Assembly: GCF_003710085.1 (NCBI RefSeq)
Contig: NZ_CP033324.1
Location: 2,729,501 to 2,793,500 of the forward strand
Direction: 5' to 3'
Length of the DNA: 64,000 bases
Source of the DNA: Nocardioides pantholopis
GTDB taxonomy: Bacteria > Actinomycetota > Actinomycetes > Propionibacteriales > Nocardioidaceae
The position numbers and the translations under genes were made by a program. The notes beneath the pieces are model-generated. The model had not been told where the DNA came from. It saw nothing but the letters and a program-made list of their open reading frames with translations, and searched no databases. The number at the start of each line of letters is the position of its first letter. Position 1 is the first letter of the stretch. This document shows positions 1-7,872 of the stretch, one piece after another.

Positions 1-23
1 TGGCCGCGCTGCTCAGCTACTGA
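1..23 (+). CDS. possible 3' end of an upstream gene
   Basis: In frame 3 the window opens with codons for A-A-L-L-S-Y followed by TGA at 21-23. This could be the C-terminus of a plus-strand gene that starts outside the window. Only six residues are visible, so the call rests on the stop codon and on the otherwise empty 55 bp before the convergent STAS gene. No function can be inferred. Confidence 0.25.
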
Positions 24-78
24 CGCCAGCCCGAGCTGGAGGCCCCCGACATCCGTCGCGAGCCGATCGGCGGACCGG

Positions 79-435
79 TCAGGCGACGACGGACGGGCCG
101 GGCGGGGTCTCGCTGCTCTCGGCGATGTCGGGGAGCTCGGTGGAGTACGGCAGGGCGCACACCAGCAGCACCCGCTGGGCGATGGTCCCGGTCCTGGCGA
201 CCAGGGAGACCGTCACGCCGTTCTGGCCTGCGGAGCGGATCGCGGTGACGAGCACGCTCACCGCGACGCTCGGGAGGTAGTCGGCGTCGCTCAGCTCGAC
301 GGCGAGCGAGCGCGTGTAGTCCTGGGTCTGCTCGCGCAGCGCGTTGCGCAGCGCGATCACGGCGTACTCGTCGACGGAACCACTGACCTTCAGCACACCG
401 GGGCTCGCAGTTACCGCGAACGGCCTCTCATCCAT
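79..435 (-). CDS. STAS-domain protein (anti-sigma factor antagonist-like)
   Basis: This 118-aa protein is a single STAS domain, the fold of SpoIIAA/RsbV antagonists that bind anti-sigma kinases and release a SigB/F-type sigma factor. The usual serine site, normally S-x-G, reads L-P-S-V-A-V here: the serine is kept but the following glycine is alanine. It may therefore be poorly phosphorylated or bind another partner. It lies 122 bp downstream of, and on the same strand as, the PAS-PP2C-ATPase-STAS phosphatase, and its C-terminal half (RVLLVCALPYSTELPD) resembles the end of that protein's STAS domain (VLELVQLPYLTQVPD). It may derive from, or act with, that domain. The start codon is ATG at 435. 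Confidence 0.8.
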   Translation of the reverse strand: MDERPFAVTASPGVLKVSGSVDEYAVIALRNALREQTQDYTRSLAVELSDADYLPSVAVSVLVTAIRSAGQNGVTVSLVARTGTIAQRVLLVCALPYSTELPDIAESSETPPGPSVVA

Positions 436-454
436 ACCCCGACCCTAGGGGTAT
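434..454. repeat. inverted repeat across the STAS start codon
   Basis: Perfect 7-bp arms ATACCCC and GGGGTAT are separated by 7 bp (GACCCTA). The left arm overlaps the STAS start codon. It could be an operator or a translation-blocking hairpin. The plus-strand GGGTAT resembles a SigB-type -10, but no gene follows it on that strand. Confidence 0.4.
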
Positions 455-557
455 CAGGGCTGGAAGTCATCCGCGGACCCCACCCCTGCGGGTGAGATTG
501 GCATCGCCGGAAGAGGGATGTCGCTCTAAATGGGGGGTGCGCGGCCATAAGTCGCGC

Positions 558-2495
558 CTAAGAACCCCCCGGCGTCTCATCATCCGGAACCTGGGTCAGG
601 TACGGCAGTTGCACGAGCTCGAGCACGTGCTGGGCCACCGACCCCGCCGGCGCCACCAGCACCAGTGGCGACCGGGGAAGCCCCGCGCCCGCCTCGTAGA
701 GCACCTGGACGCCGGCACTCGCCAGCACGAGGACATCGGACAGGTCAAGGTGGACCGTCTTGGTGCCCCCGCGGCTCACCTGGCCCAGCCGGTGCCGCAG
801 CTCGTCGGCGGTCCGGCCGTCGAGTGCTCCGCTGACGGCGACGACCGGACCGTCGCCGGAGACGACGAGCGAGTCGGATCCGGCACGGAGGCTGGGACGG
901 CGCGGGCCCGAGGAGGTCAGCAGGCTGACCGCGACCCGTGGCCAGTGCCGCACGCACACGGTGGTGCCTTCCGCACGGTCGGAGATCTCGAGCTCGTCGG
1001 CGAAGCCCTGAGCCATCGCCAGGCCGCGGCCCCGGCCACCGGCCGCCGGCGCCGGGCGCCACCGGCCACGGTCGGTGACCGTGAGCTCGACCGCGCCGTC
1101 AGGACGCAGCCGGCCACTGACCGTCACCGTCGCGGTGTCGCGGTCCGCGTCGGGCGGGTAGGCGTGCTCGACCACGTTGCTGACCAGCTCGCCCACGGCG
1201 TGCTGGAGCGCAAGCTCGTCAAGCTCGTCGATGTGGTGCGAGGCGAGCCAGTCGGCGACGTTGTGGCGCACCGCGCGCAGGGCGTCGGGGAAGGCCGGCA
1301 TCGTCATGGCGAGATCGGGGATGGGCTCGACCACCTGGGCCGCCACGAGGCTGACGTCGTCCTCGACCCCGCCGACCAGGGACAGCTGCTCGACCGTCTC
1401 CCGGGCGATGAGCTCCACCAGCGTCTCGCCGCACCGGTCCTCGGGCGCAGCGCGGACGAGGCGGGCGACGGTCTGGGCGAGGTCCAGAGTGTTCTGGCCG
1501 GTCGAGCGGCCCGGCCGCTGCACCAGGCCGTCGCTGTAGAGCACCAGGGTGTCCCCCGGGGAGAGCGGGACCTCGGCCATCGGGAACGGCTGCCCCGACC
1601 CCAGCGGGGCGCCCCCGGTCAGGGGCAGGTACCGCGCCTCGCCGTCCTCGCCGACCAGCAGCGGCGGCGGGTGCCCCGCCGTGCAGTAGCGCATCGCGCG
1701 GCGGTCCGCGTCCACGATCGCGACGCACACCGTCGCGGCGCGGGCGGCGGCCACGCGCCGGGCCCGCCGCTCGAGCAGGTCCAGGGCGCCGAGGACATCG
1801 CCGTCCACGCGGACCCGCTCCTCGAACAGGGTGCGCAGCTCACCCATCACCACCGAGGCGCGCACGCCATGGCCCACCGCGTCGCCGACCACCAGCACCG
1901 TGCGGCCGTCGGCGAGCGCCATCGCGTCGAACCAGTCCCCGCCGGCGGTGGGGCCGTCCTCGGCCAGGAGGTAGCGCGCCGCCAGCTGGAGGCGCGGCAC
2001 GACCGGGAGCCCCTCCGGCAGCAGGGCGTCCTGGAGCACGACCAGCGTGTCGGCGGCGGCGTCGAAACCACGCTTCGCGTCAGCGGAGCGCGCGTCCGCG
2101 GCCCGCTTGGCGTAGACGGACGCGGTCACGTCGGAGGTCTCCAGCAGCACCCCGTCGACGGACCCGTCGGCGGCGAGCGTCGGCGACAGGCTCAGCCGCA
2201 CGAACACCTCGCCGGGCAGGTCGGGGATCGGTCCGGCTCCGGGCAGCTCCAGACGCAGCTCGTCGCGCACCTGCGCCGACCCGGTGCGGTACACCTCGCT
2301 CGCGAGCTCGACCACGCCCGACGTGACCGCACTGGGGAAGGCCGCACCGAGCGGCAGCCCCGTCCGATCCCCGTACGCCGTGCGCGCGGCGAAGTTCTGT
2401 GCGGTGAGCACCAGCTCGGGGCCCTCGGCGAGCGCCAGGGCCGAGGTCGCGTACTCGAAGGCAGCAGCGGCGGGCTCGGGACGATAGTGCTTCAC
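558..2495 (-). CDS. PAS-PP2C (SpoIIE)-HATPase-STAS regulatory phosphatase
   Basis: This 645-aa protein carries a whole partner-switching circuit. A degenerate PAS-like region spans about residues 10-130. The SpoIIE/RsbU serine phosphatase at 160-390 has metal-binding motifs G-G-D-W-F-D (185-190), V-G-D-A-V-G-H-G and E-D-D-V-S-L. An anti-sigma-type HATPase_c domain at 400-520 has an N-box (GELVSNVVEHAY) and G-box (GRGLAMAQG). A C-terminal STAS domain at 545-640 keeps the serine in L-A-S-A-G-V. Such proteins are known to control stress sigma factors by phosphorylating and dephosphorylating STAS antagonists. Its gene is divergent from a SigB/F-type sigma factor gene, so control of that factor is the obvious inference. 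It starts at GTG 2495. No membrane segment is visible. Confidence 0.9.
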   Translation of the reverse strand: MKHYRPEPAAAAFEYATSALALAEGPELVLTAQNFAARTAYGDRTGLPLGAAFPSAVTSGVVELASEVYRTGSAQVRDELRLELPGAGPIPDLPGEVFVRLSLSPTLAADGSVDGVLLETSDVTASVYAKRAADARSADAKRGFDAAADTLVVLQDALLPEGLPVVPRLQLAARYLLAEDGPTAGGDWFDAMALADGRTVLVVGDAVGHGVRASVVMGELRTLFEERVRVDGDVLGALDLLERRARRVAAARAATVCVAIVDADRRAMRYCTAGHPPPLLVGEDGEARYLPLTGGAPLGSGQPFPMAEVPLSPGDTLVLYSDGLVQRPGRSTGQNTLDLAQTVARLVRAAPEDRCGETLVELIARETVEQLSLVGGVEDDVSLVAAQVVEPIPDLAMTMPAFPDALRAVRHNVADWLASHHIDELDELALQHAVGELVSNVVEHAYPPDADRDTATVTVSGRLRPDGAVELTVTDRGRWRPAPAAGGRGRGLAMAQGFADELEISDRAEGTTVCVRHWPRVAVSLLTSSGPRRPSLRAGSDSLVVSGDGPVVAVSGALDGRTADELRHRLGQVSRGGTKTVHLDLSDVLVLASAGVQVLYEAGAGLPRSPLVLVAPAGSVAQHVLELVQLPYLTQVPDDETPGGS

Positions 2496-2845
2496 GCGGA
2501 CACCTTCGCGGGTACGCCGTGTGCACCGACCAGCGGGGTCACTGCCACGTCATGCCTCCGCGCCTCTCGTCCAGGGATGGTCACCGCCGAATCCGTCGTC
2601 CCGGTCGCGCGGTCCGGACGCCGGTACCCCGGCCCCGTCGGTCCGTAACGAGGCATTGCGACCACACCCCAGGGGGTGGCTTCGGGCCCACCGCCGGGCG
2701 CGGGACCGGCCGGACAGCGCCTTCCGGCGGGCCGCACCTGCTTGCGCTTGCGGCTGCGGTGAGTACCGTCGAGGTGACGCAGGGCACGTCACTGGCCTCC
2801 ACCGCAGCCGGCGGACCCTCCATCGATCTTGGGAGATGGATGCTC
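2496..2845. other. 350-bp divergent intergenic region
   Basis: This region lies between the phosphatase and sigma-factor starts. The plus strand stays open from 2519, in frame with the sigma gene, but the encoded stretch is arginine/proline-rich and unlike sigma N-termini, so I treat it as non-coding. A weak promoter candidate for the sigma gene is TTGCGC (2742-2747) with TACCGT (2764-2769), spacer 16. I see no convincing GTTT/GGGTA SigB-type promoter. Confidence 0.4.
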
Positions 2846-3673
2846 ATGACCACTGACCCCCGCACGCCCCCGGGCGACCCGACCAGGCGCCCCGCCGGCC
2901 CCCGCAGCGGCGACCGCGGACTGAGCCGCAAGGAACGCTCGTCCCGCACCACCCACCTGCTCGCGCTGGCGGCCATCGCCGAGGACGCAGCGACCCGGAC
3001 CCGGATCCTCGAGGAGGTCGTGCTGGTCAACCGCGGCGTGGCCGAGGCCGTGGCGTCCCGCTACCGCGGGCGCGGGATCGCGCAGGACGATCTCGTCCAG
3101 GTCGCCTACGAGGGCCTGACCAAGGCCGTGATGCGCTTCGACGCCGGCCTGCGCAACGACCTGCTCACCTACGCGGTGCCGACGATCCGCGGCGAGCTGC
3201 AGCGCCACTTCCGCGACCAGGGCTGGACGGTGCGGCCACCGCGCCGGATCCAGGAGCTGCAGTGGCGGGTCAACCGGGGCATCGAGGAGCTGGCCCACGA
3301 CCTGGGCCGGGACCCGACCGAGCTGGAGATCCTCGCGCACCTGCGGATCAACCACGACGAGTACCGCGAGGCCGTCGAGGCCTTCGGCTGCTTCCAGCCG
3401 ACCTCGCTGGACACCCCGGTCACGCACGAGTCGCCGACCACCCTCGGTGAGCTCGTGGCCGACGAGGACCGCGCACGCGAGGCCAGCGAGGCCCGGGTCA
3501 CGCTGGCTCCGGTCGTGCGCAGCCTGTCGGAGCGCGACCGGCGCATCCTCTACCTGCGCTTCTTCGAGGACCGCACCCAGGAGGAGATCGGCGCCGACCT
3601 CGGAGTCACGCAGATGCAGGTCTCCCGGCTGCTCACCCGGATCCTGAAGAACCTGCGCGAGCAGGTGGGCTGA
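2846..3673 (+). CDS. SigB/SigF-family RNA polymerase sigma factor
   Basis: This is a sigma-70 factor of the SigB/F/G group (about 275 aa). Region 2 includes RGIAQDDLVQVAYEGL and the -10-recognition part near FDAGLRNDLLTYAVPTIRGE. Region 3 follows, and region 4 has a C-terminal helix-turn-helix (TQEEIGADLGVTQMQVSRLL). Factors of this group drive stress or developmental regulons and are held by anti-sigma kinases, which fits the divergent multidomain phosphatase. I place the start at ATG 2846: GGGAG at 2831-2835 is 10 nt upstream. ATG 2840 is an alternative with a 4-nt spacer. The open frame back to 2519 lacks conserved sequence. Confidence 0.92.
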   Translation: MTTDPRTPPGDPTRRPAGPRSGDRGLSRKERSSRTTHLLALAAIAEDAATRTRILEEVVLVNRGVAEAVASRYRGRGIAQDDLVQVAYEGLTKAVMRFDAGLRNDLLTYAVPTIRGELQRHFRDQGWTVRPPRRIQELQWRVNRGIEELAHDLGRDPTELEILAHLRINHDEYREAVEAFGCFQPTSLDTPVTHESPTTLGELVADEDRAREASEARVTLAPVVRSLSERDRRILYLRFFEDRTQEEIGADLGVTQMQVSRLLTRILKNLREQVG

Positions 3674-3731
3674 GCAGGCGACCGGCTAGGATCACAGCGG
3701 TCCACCGCCGAGCCGCACCGGGAGGAACGCG

Positions 3732-4532
3732 TTGCGCCGCGTCGCACCCCTGGCCGCTCGCGCCACGGCGGCCTTGGCCCTGCTCCTCGCGATGGCCGGC
3801 TGCGGTGGCGCGGACGAGGACTCCGAGGCGCAGGCCAGCCCGGAGAAGCCGCCGGAGAACGGCGTGTGCCGGGTCCTCACCCCCGAGGACGTCGCCCGCC
3901 CCGACAACGCCAGCCCCGCGGTGCCCTGCACCGAGGAGCACACCGCCCAGACCTATCTGGTCGGCACCTTGCCCGAGCGCTTCGCTGACGCCGAGCACGA
4001 CGACGAGCAGCTCGGCGCGTTCGCCTACCGCACCTGCTCGGCCCGGTTCATGGAGTTCCTCGGCGCCGACCAGAGCATGGTGATGCGCAGCATGCTGAGC
4101 TGGGCCTGGTTCCGCCCCTCCGAGGAGGCGTGGGCGGACGGCGCGCGCTGGTACCGCTGCGACGTCGTGGGCGGCGGCGAGCAGACCACGGCGTACGCCC
4201 CGCTGCCGGAGGACGCCGAGGGCCTGCTGCAGGGACTCCCGGACGAGTGGATGGCCTGCGTGCAGGGGGCCTCGGTCACCGGGGCGCCGCGGGTGCCGTG
4301 CTCGCAGGAGCACGACTGGCGGGCGGTCAGCGCCATCCAGGTCGGCGAGCCCGACGATCCCTACCCCGGCGACCGGGTCGTGGAGGTCACCAGCCGCGAC
4401 TTCTGCTCCAAGTGGGTCGGCGCCTGGCTGGAGTACCCCGCCAGCTACGACTTCGCCTACACCTGGTTCCACAAGGCGGAGTGGGAGGCCGGCAACCGGC
4501 GCTCGGTCTGCTGGGCCCGGACGAGCGAGTGA
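3732..4532 (+). CDS. septum-formation family lipoprotein (first of a pair)
   Basis: This 266-aa protein begins with an arginine-rich n-region, a hydrophobic stretch and a lipobox-like A-M-A-G-C around residue 23, so it is probably a lipoprotein. The mature part has cysteine pairs with repeated C-x-E-x-H-x patterns (CTEEHT, CSQEHDW) and W-Y-R-C, typical of the actinobacterial Septum_form family. That family is implicated in septation, but its biochemistry is poorly known. The start is TTG at 3732, chosen because GGAGGA lies at 3721-3726 with a 5-nt spacer. It overlaps its paralogue by 4 nt (GTGA), so the two are probably co-translated. Confidence 0.75.
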   Translation: MRRVAPLAARATAALALLLAMAGCGGADEDSEAQASPEKPPENGVCRVLTPEDVARPDNASPAVPCTEEHTAQTYLVGTLPERFADAEHDDEQLGAFAYRTCSARFMEFLGADQSMVMRSMLSWAWFRPSEEAWADGARWYRCDVVGGGEQTTAYAPLPEDAEGLLQGLPDEWMACVQGASVTGAPRVPCSQEHDWRAVSAIQVGEPDDPYPGDRVVEVTSRDFCSKWVGAWLEYPASYDFAYTWFHKAEWEAGNRRSVCWARTSE

Positions 4533-5380
4533 GGTACCGACACCGCCCCGTCCACGCGGTGCTGCTCGCACTGCTGGCCGTGCTGGTCCCCGTGCTGCTC
4601 GCCTGCACCGGCGACGACGGCGGCTCCGAGGACGAGGAGGACCGCCCGGCGAGCGCGGGCAGCTCCTCCCCGACGGCGACCGCGAGTCCGGCACCCCGGC
4701 CCGCCGCGGGCGCCTGCTACCAGCTCACCTGGGACCAGGCGCTGGCCCCCACCAGTGACGCCGCCCCGGTGCGGTGCGGGAGCCGGCACACCTCGGTGAC
4801 CTTCGCGGTCGGGAGCCTCGACGACCTGCTGGCCGGGCACCTGCTCGGGGTCGACTCGGCGGCGGTCCAGGAGCAGGTCGCCAGCACCTGCCCGAAGCGT
4901 CTGCGCCGCTATGTCGGCGGCTCCACCGAGGACCTGCGCCTGTCGATGCTGCGCGCCGTCTGGTTCACCCCGACCGTGGCGCAGTCCGACACCGGAGCGT
5001 CCTGGTACCGCTGCGAGCTGATCGCGGTGGCGCGGGACGGACGGCTGGCGGGGCTGTCGGGCCGGCTGCGCGGCGTGCTCGACGGCCAGGCCGGACGCGA
5101 CCGGTACGGCATGTGCGCCACCGCGGCCCCCGACGAGCCCGACTTCGAGCGGGTGATCTGCTCGGCACGCCACACCTGGCGCGCCGTCGCCACCGTGGAC
5201 CTGCCCGGTCGGCGCTATCCCGGCGCCGCCGCGGCCCGGCGGGCCGGCCAGGGCGTCTGCGAGGACGCCGGCCGGGACCGCGCCGAGGACCCGCTCAGCT
5301 TCCAGTGGGGCTACGAGTGGCCGACCCGGCGGCAGTGGGCCAACGGCCAGACCTACGGGCGCTGCTGGGTCCCCGACTGA
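4529..5380 (+). CDS. septum-formation family lipoprotein (second of a pair)
   Basis: This 283-aa paralogue of the preceding protein has a basic n-region, a strong hydrophobic signal and a textbook lipobox L-L-A-C at about residue 22. A Ser/Thr/Pro-rich linker follows, then a domain with matching cysteines, including A-S-W-Y-R-C-E and C-S-A-R-H-T-W-R-A. The two proteins share overall layout and spacing, pointing to tandem duplication followed by divergence. I use GTG 4529, which overlaps the upstream TGA by 4 nt. The longer in-frame extension to 4130 lies over the first gene in another frame and removes the signal peptide from the N-terminus, so I reject it. Confidence 0.75.
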   Translation: MRYRHRPVHAVLLALLAVLVPVLLACTGDDGGSEDEEDRPASAGSSSPTATASPAPRPAAGACYQLTWDQALAPTSDAAPVRCGSRHTSVTFAVGSLDDLLAGHLLGVDSAAVQEQVASTCPKRLRRYVGGSTEDLRLSMLRAVWFTPTVAQSDTGASWYRCELIAVARDGRLAGLSGRLRGVLDGQAGRDRYGMCATAAPDEPDFERVICSARHTWRAVATVDLPGRRYPGAAAARRAGQGVCEDAGRDRAEDPLSFQWGYEWPTRRQWANGQTYGRCWVPD

Positions 5381-5442
5381 GCTTCGGGCCACGGCGTACT
5401 TCTCGGGCACTAACCGGGGATCCTCGGACCCGCCAGCCCGGC

Positions 5443-6102
5443 TCAGTCCCCGACGCCGATGCCCAGCTCCGCGGCCATCGCGGGCGCGAGGTCGGCGAGC
5501 TGGGCGGGGCTCAGGGTCGAGCCGCGCAGGTGCATCAGCCCCGCGACCCCGTCCAGGCGCGCGCCGCGCAGGTCGAGGTCGTGCAGCTCGCTGTCCTGCA
5601 CCCGCAGGTTCGTGACCCGGGTGCCCGCGAACCCGACCCGGCGGGCCCGGCACTGCACCAGGTCGAGGTCCTCGACGACGCAGTCGGTGAACGCGACGTC
5701 GAGGAGCTCGGCGCCGCGCAGGTTGACGAAGCCGAGCTTGCAGCCGATGAAGTGCACCGAGCGGAGCTGGGCCTCGTGGGCCTCGACCGAGCCCAGCCGT
5801 CCGGTGACCTGGACCTCGCGCCACTGGCTTCGCCCGGCGCGGACCACCGGCAGGTCGACCAGGTCCAGGTGGACCTCGGCGAGGCGGGCGCCGGTCAGGT
5901 CCGCCTCGGCCGCGCTCACGCCCTGCAGCCGGACGCCGCTCAGCCGGGCGCCGGGCAGGTCGAGCCGGGACAGCGTGAGGTCGGCGTACCGCACCGACTC
6001 CAGGTCGGCGCTGCCGACCAGGTCGGCCGGGTCGCCGTCGGCGAGGCCGGGCAGCCGCAGCTCGCGGACCTGCGGGGGCCGGGGAGAGGTCCGAGACGCC
6101 AT
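5443..6102 (-). CDS. pentapeptide-repeat protein
   Basis: This 219-aa protein is built mostly of A-[DN]-L-x-x type repeats from about residue 25 to 185 (for example A-D-L-T-L, A-R-L-S-G, A-D-L-T-G, A-E-L-L-D). Such repeats fold into a right-handed quadrilateral beta-helix. Some family members mimic DNA and protect gyrase, but most have no known role and nothing here indicates one. There is no signal peptide or membrane segment. It lies 15 bp downstream of era on the same strand and could be the last gene of that operon. Confidence 0.85.
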   Translation of the reverse strand: MASRTSPRPPQVRELRLPGLADGDPADLVGSADLESVRYADLTLSRLDLPGARLSGVRLQGVSAAEADLTGARLAEVHLDLVDLPVVRAGRSQWREVQVTGRLGSVEAHEAQLRSVHFIGCKLGFVNLRGAELLDVAFTDCVVEDLDLVQCRARRVGFAGTRVTNLRVQDSELHDLDLRGARLDGVAGLMHLRGSTLSPAQLADLAPAMAAELGIGVGD

Positions 6103-6117
6103 GACTGCTCCTGCGGG

Positions 6118-7056
6118 CTAGAAGCCGAGCTTGCGGAGCTGGCGGGGGTCGCGCTGCCAGTCCTTGGCGATCTTGACGTGCAGGTCGAGGTAGACCGGGG
6201 TGCCCAGGAGCGCCTCGATCTGGCGTCGGGCGTCGGTGCCGACCTTGCGCAGCCGGGCGCCCTTGTGCCCGATCATGATCCCCTTCTGCGAGTCCCGCTC
6301 CACGTAGACGTTGGCGTGGATGTCGAGCAGCGGCTTGTCGTCCGGACGCCCCTCGCGCAGGCCCATCTCCTCGACCACGACGGCGATCGAGTGCGGAAGC
6401 TCGTCGCGCACGCCCTCGAGCGCCGCCTCCCGGACCAGCTCGGCGACCAGGATCTCCTCCGGCGCGTCGCTGAGGTCACCGTCGGGATAGAGCCGCGGCC
6501 CCTCGGGCAGCAGCCCGACCAGCAGGTCCTTGAGCAGCTCGACCTGGTCGCCGGCCTGCGCGGACACCGGCACGATCTCGGCCCACTGGGTGCCGGTCTC
6601 GACGCCGAGGGCCTGGATGTCGAGCAGGTGCTGGCCGATCTGCTCGGGGGTGGCCAGGTCGGTCTTGGTGGCGATCGCGACCTTGGTGGTCCGCTTGACC
6701 TTCGCCATCTCGTTGACGATGAACCGGTCGCCCGGCCCGATCTTCTCGTTGGCCGGGAAGCACGCCGCCACGATGTCGACCTCGGCGAGCGTGGTCTTCA
6801 CCAGGTCGTTGAGGCGCTCGCCGAGCAGGGTGCGCGGCCGGTGCAGGCCCGGGGTGTCGACCAGGATCAGCTGTGCGTCGGGACGGTGCACGATGCCGCG
6901 CACGACCGTGCGCGTGGTCTGCGGCTTGGAGCTGGTGATCACCACCTTCGCGCCCACGAGCGCGTTGGTGAGCGTGGACTTGCCGGCGTTGGGCCGGCCG
7001 ACGAACGACACGAAGCCGCTCCGGTGGGGGATGGTGCCGTTCGGTGGGGTGCTCAC
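6118..7056 (-). CDS. era: GTPase Era
   Basis: Era is an essential GTPase that binds the 3' end of 16S rRNA and helps 30S assembly. The 312-aa product has the G1 loop GRPNAGKS at residues 20-27, G3 D-T-P-G and G4 T-K-T-D. A C-terminal KH domain carries the G-x-x-G loop in MIGHKGARL. I place the start at GTG 7056 because the ORF upstream of it does not look like Era. This start overlaps the stop of the siderophore-interacting gene by 4 nt (GTGA). In most actinobacteria era directly follows ybeY and corC. Here it is the last or next-to-last gene of the lipid/siderophore operon. Confidence 0.97.
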   Translation of the reverse strand: MSTPPNGTIPHRSGFVSFVGRPNAGKSTLTNALVGAKVVITSSKPQTTRTVVRGIVHRPDAQLILVDTPGLHRPRTLLGERLNDLVKTTLAEVDIVAACFPANEKIGPGDRFIVNEMAKVKRTTKVAIATKTDLATPEQIGQHLLDIQALGVETGTQWAEIVPVSAQAGDQVELLKDLLVGLLPEGPRLYPDGDLSDAPEEILVAELVREAALEGVRDELPHSIAVVVEEMGLREGRPDDKPLLDIHANVYVERDSQKGIMIGHKGARLRKVGTDARRQIEALLGTPVYLDLHVKIAKDWQRDPRQLRKLGF

Positions 7057-7859
7057 GAGTCCCTCGCTGGTTCCTGCTGGGCGTCGTAGTCGGCCCAGAT
7101 CTGGTCGTCGGTCCTGCCGGCTGCCTTGCCGGCGCGCCACACGGGACCGGGGTCGACCGCGCGCGGCTGGCGGGCCGCACCCCCGCGCCAGTAGCCCATC
7201 ACGTCGTACGCCGTGCTCGGCAGCCGCCGCTCGCGCATCAGGTGCTTGCGGATCGCCCGCATCTGCGCGGACTCCCCCGCCATCCAGAAGTACCCCTCGC
7301 CGGCCGGCCACTGGATCGACTCGACCGCCGCGGCCAGGGCGCTGCGCCCGTCACCGGGCTGGGCCAGCCAGGTGACCTCCGGCCCCTCGGGCAGGTAGCC
7401 GGCCACGTCGCTGGGGACCTCGGCCCAGATCCGGGTCGGCAGGTCCAGGTGGGCCCGGTTGTGCTCGGCGATCCGGGCCATCGCCGGCATCGCTGTCAGG
7501 TCGCCGACCAGCATCAGCCACTGCGCCCCGTCGGGCAGCGCGAAGGAGCCCTTCGGCTCGGTGATCGTGACCGTCTCCCCGACGACCTCGCCCGGGCCGT
7601 CGCGGCGGGCCCACTCGGTCACCAGCCCGACGTCGTGGACGGCCACGTCGAGGACCAGCTCGCCCTCGGCCCAGGACCGGACCGTGTAGTACCGGCTCTG
7701 GAACTGGCCGGGCACGATCAGGCCGACCCACTCGTCGGGGATCCCCGTCGAGGTGAAGCCGGCCAGCCCGGGTCCGCCCAGGACCAGGCGGACCAGGTGG
7801 TCGGAGAGCTGCTCACGGCGGCGGACCTGCGCGGTGTACTGCTCGGCCCTCGTGCTCAC
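7053..7859 (-). CDS. siderophore-interacting protein (FAD/NAD(P)H ferric reductase)
   Basis: This 268-aa member of the SIP family has an FAD-binding beta-barrel with the R-x-Y-[ST] motif (SRYYTVRS) and a C-terminal SIP half with WMAGESAQMRAIRKHL. Family members use NAD(P)H and FAD to reduce ferric siderophores in the cytosol and release iron. The gene lies between bfaB (13 bp upstream) and era (4-nt overlap), an unusual setting. I see no iron box next to it, so its expression may follow the operon rather than iron. Confidence 0.9.
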   Translation of the reverse strand: MSTRAEQYTAQVRRREQLSDHLVRLVLGGPGLAGFTSTGIPDEWVGLIVPGQFQSRYYTVRSWAEGELVLDVAVHDVGLVTEWARRDGPGEVVGETVTITEPKGSFALPDGAQWLMLVGDLTAMPAMARIAEHNRAHLDLPTRIWAEVPSDVAGYLPEGPEVTWLAQPGDGRSALAAAVESIQWPAGEGYFWMAGESAQMRAIRKHLMRERRLPSTAYDVMGYWRGGAARQPRAVDPGPVWRAGKAAGRTDDQIWADYDAQQEPARDS

Positions 7860-7872
7860 TGCAGCAGCGTAG

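Noticed and set aside
492..2648. A 718-codon plus-strand open frame
   Set aside because: It is antisense to the PAS-PP2C-ATPase-STAS gene, with arginine/histidine-rich sequence and no domain.
2519..2845. N-terminal extension of the sigma factor
   Set aside because: The sequence is unlike sigma factors, and a ribosome-binding site precedes ATG 2840/2846.
4130..4528. N-terminal extension of the second septum-formation gene
   Set aside because: It overlaps the first gene in another frame and would remove the signal peptide and lipobox from the N-terminus.
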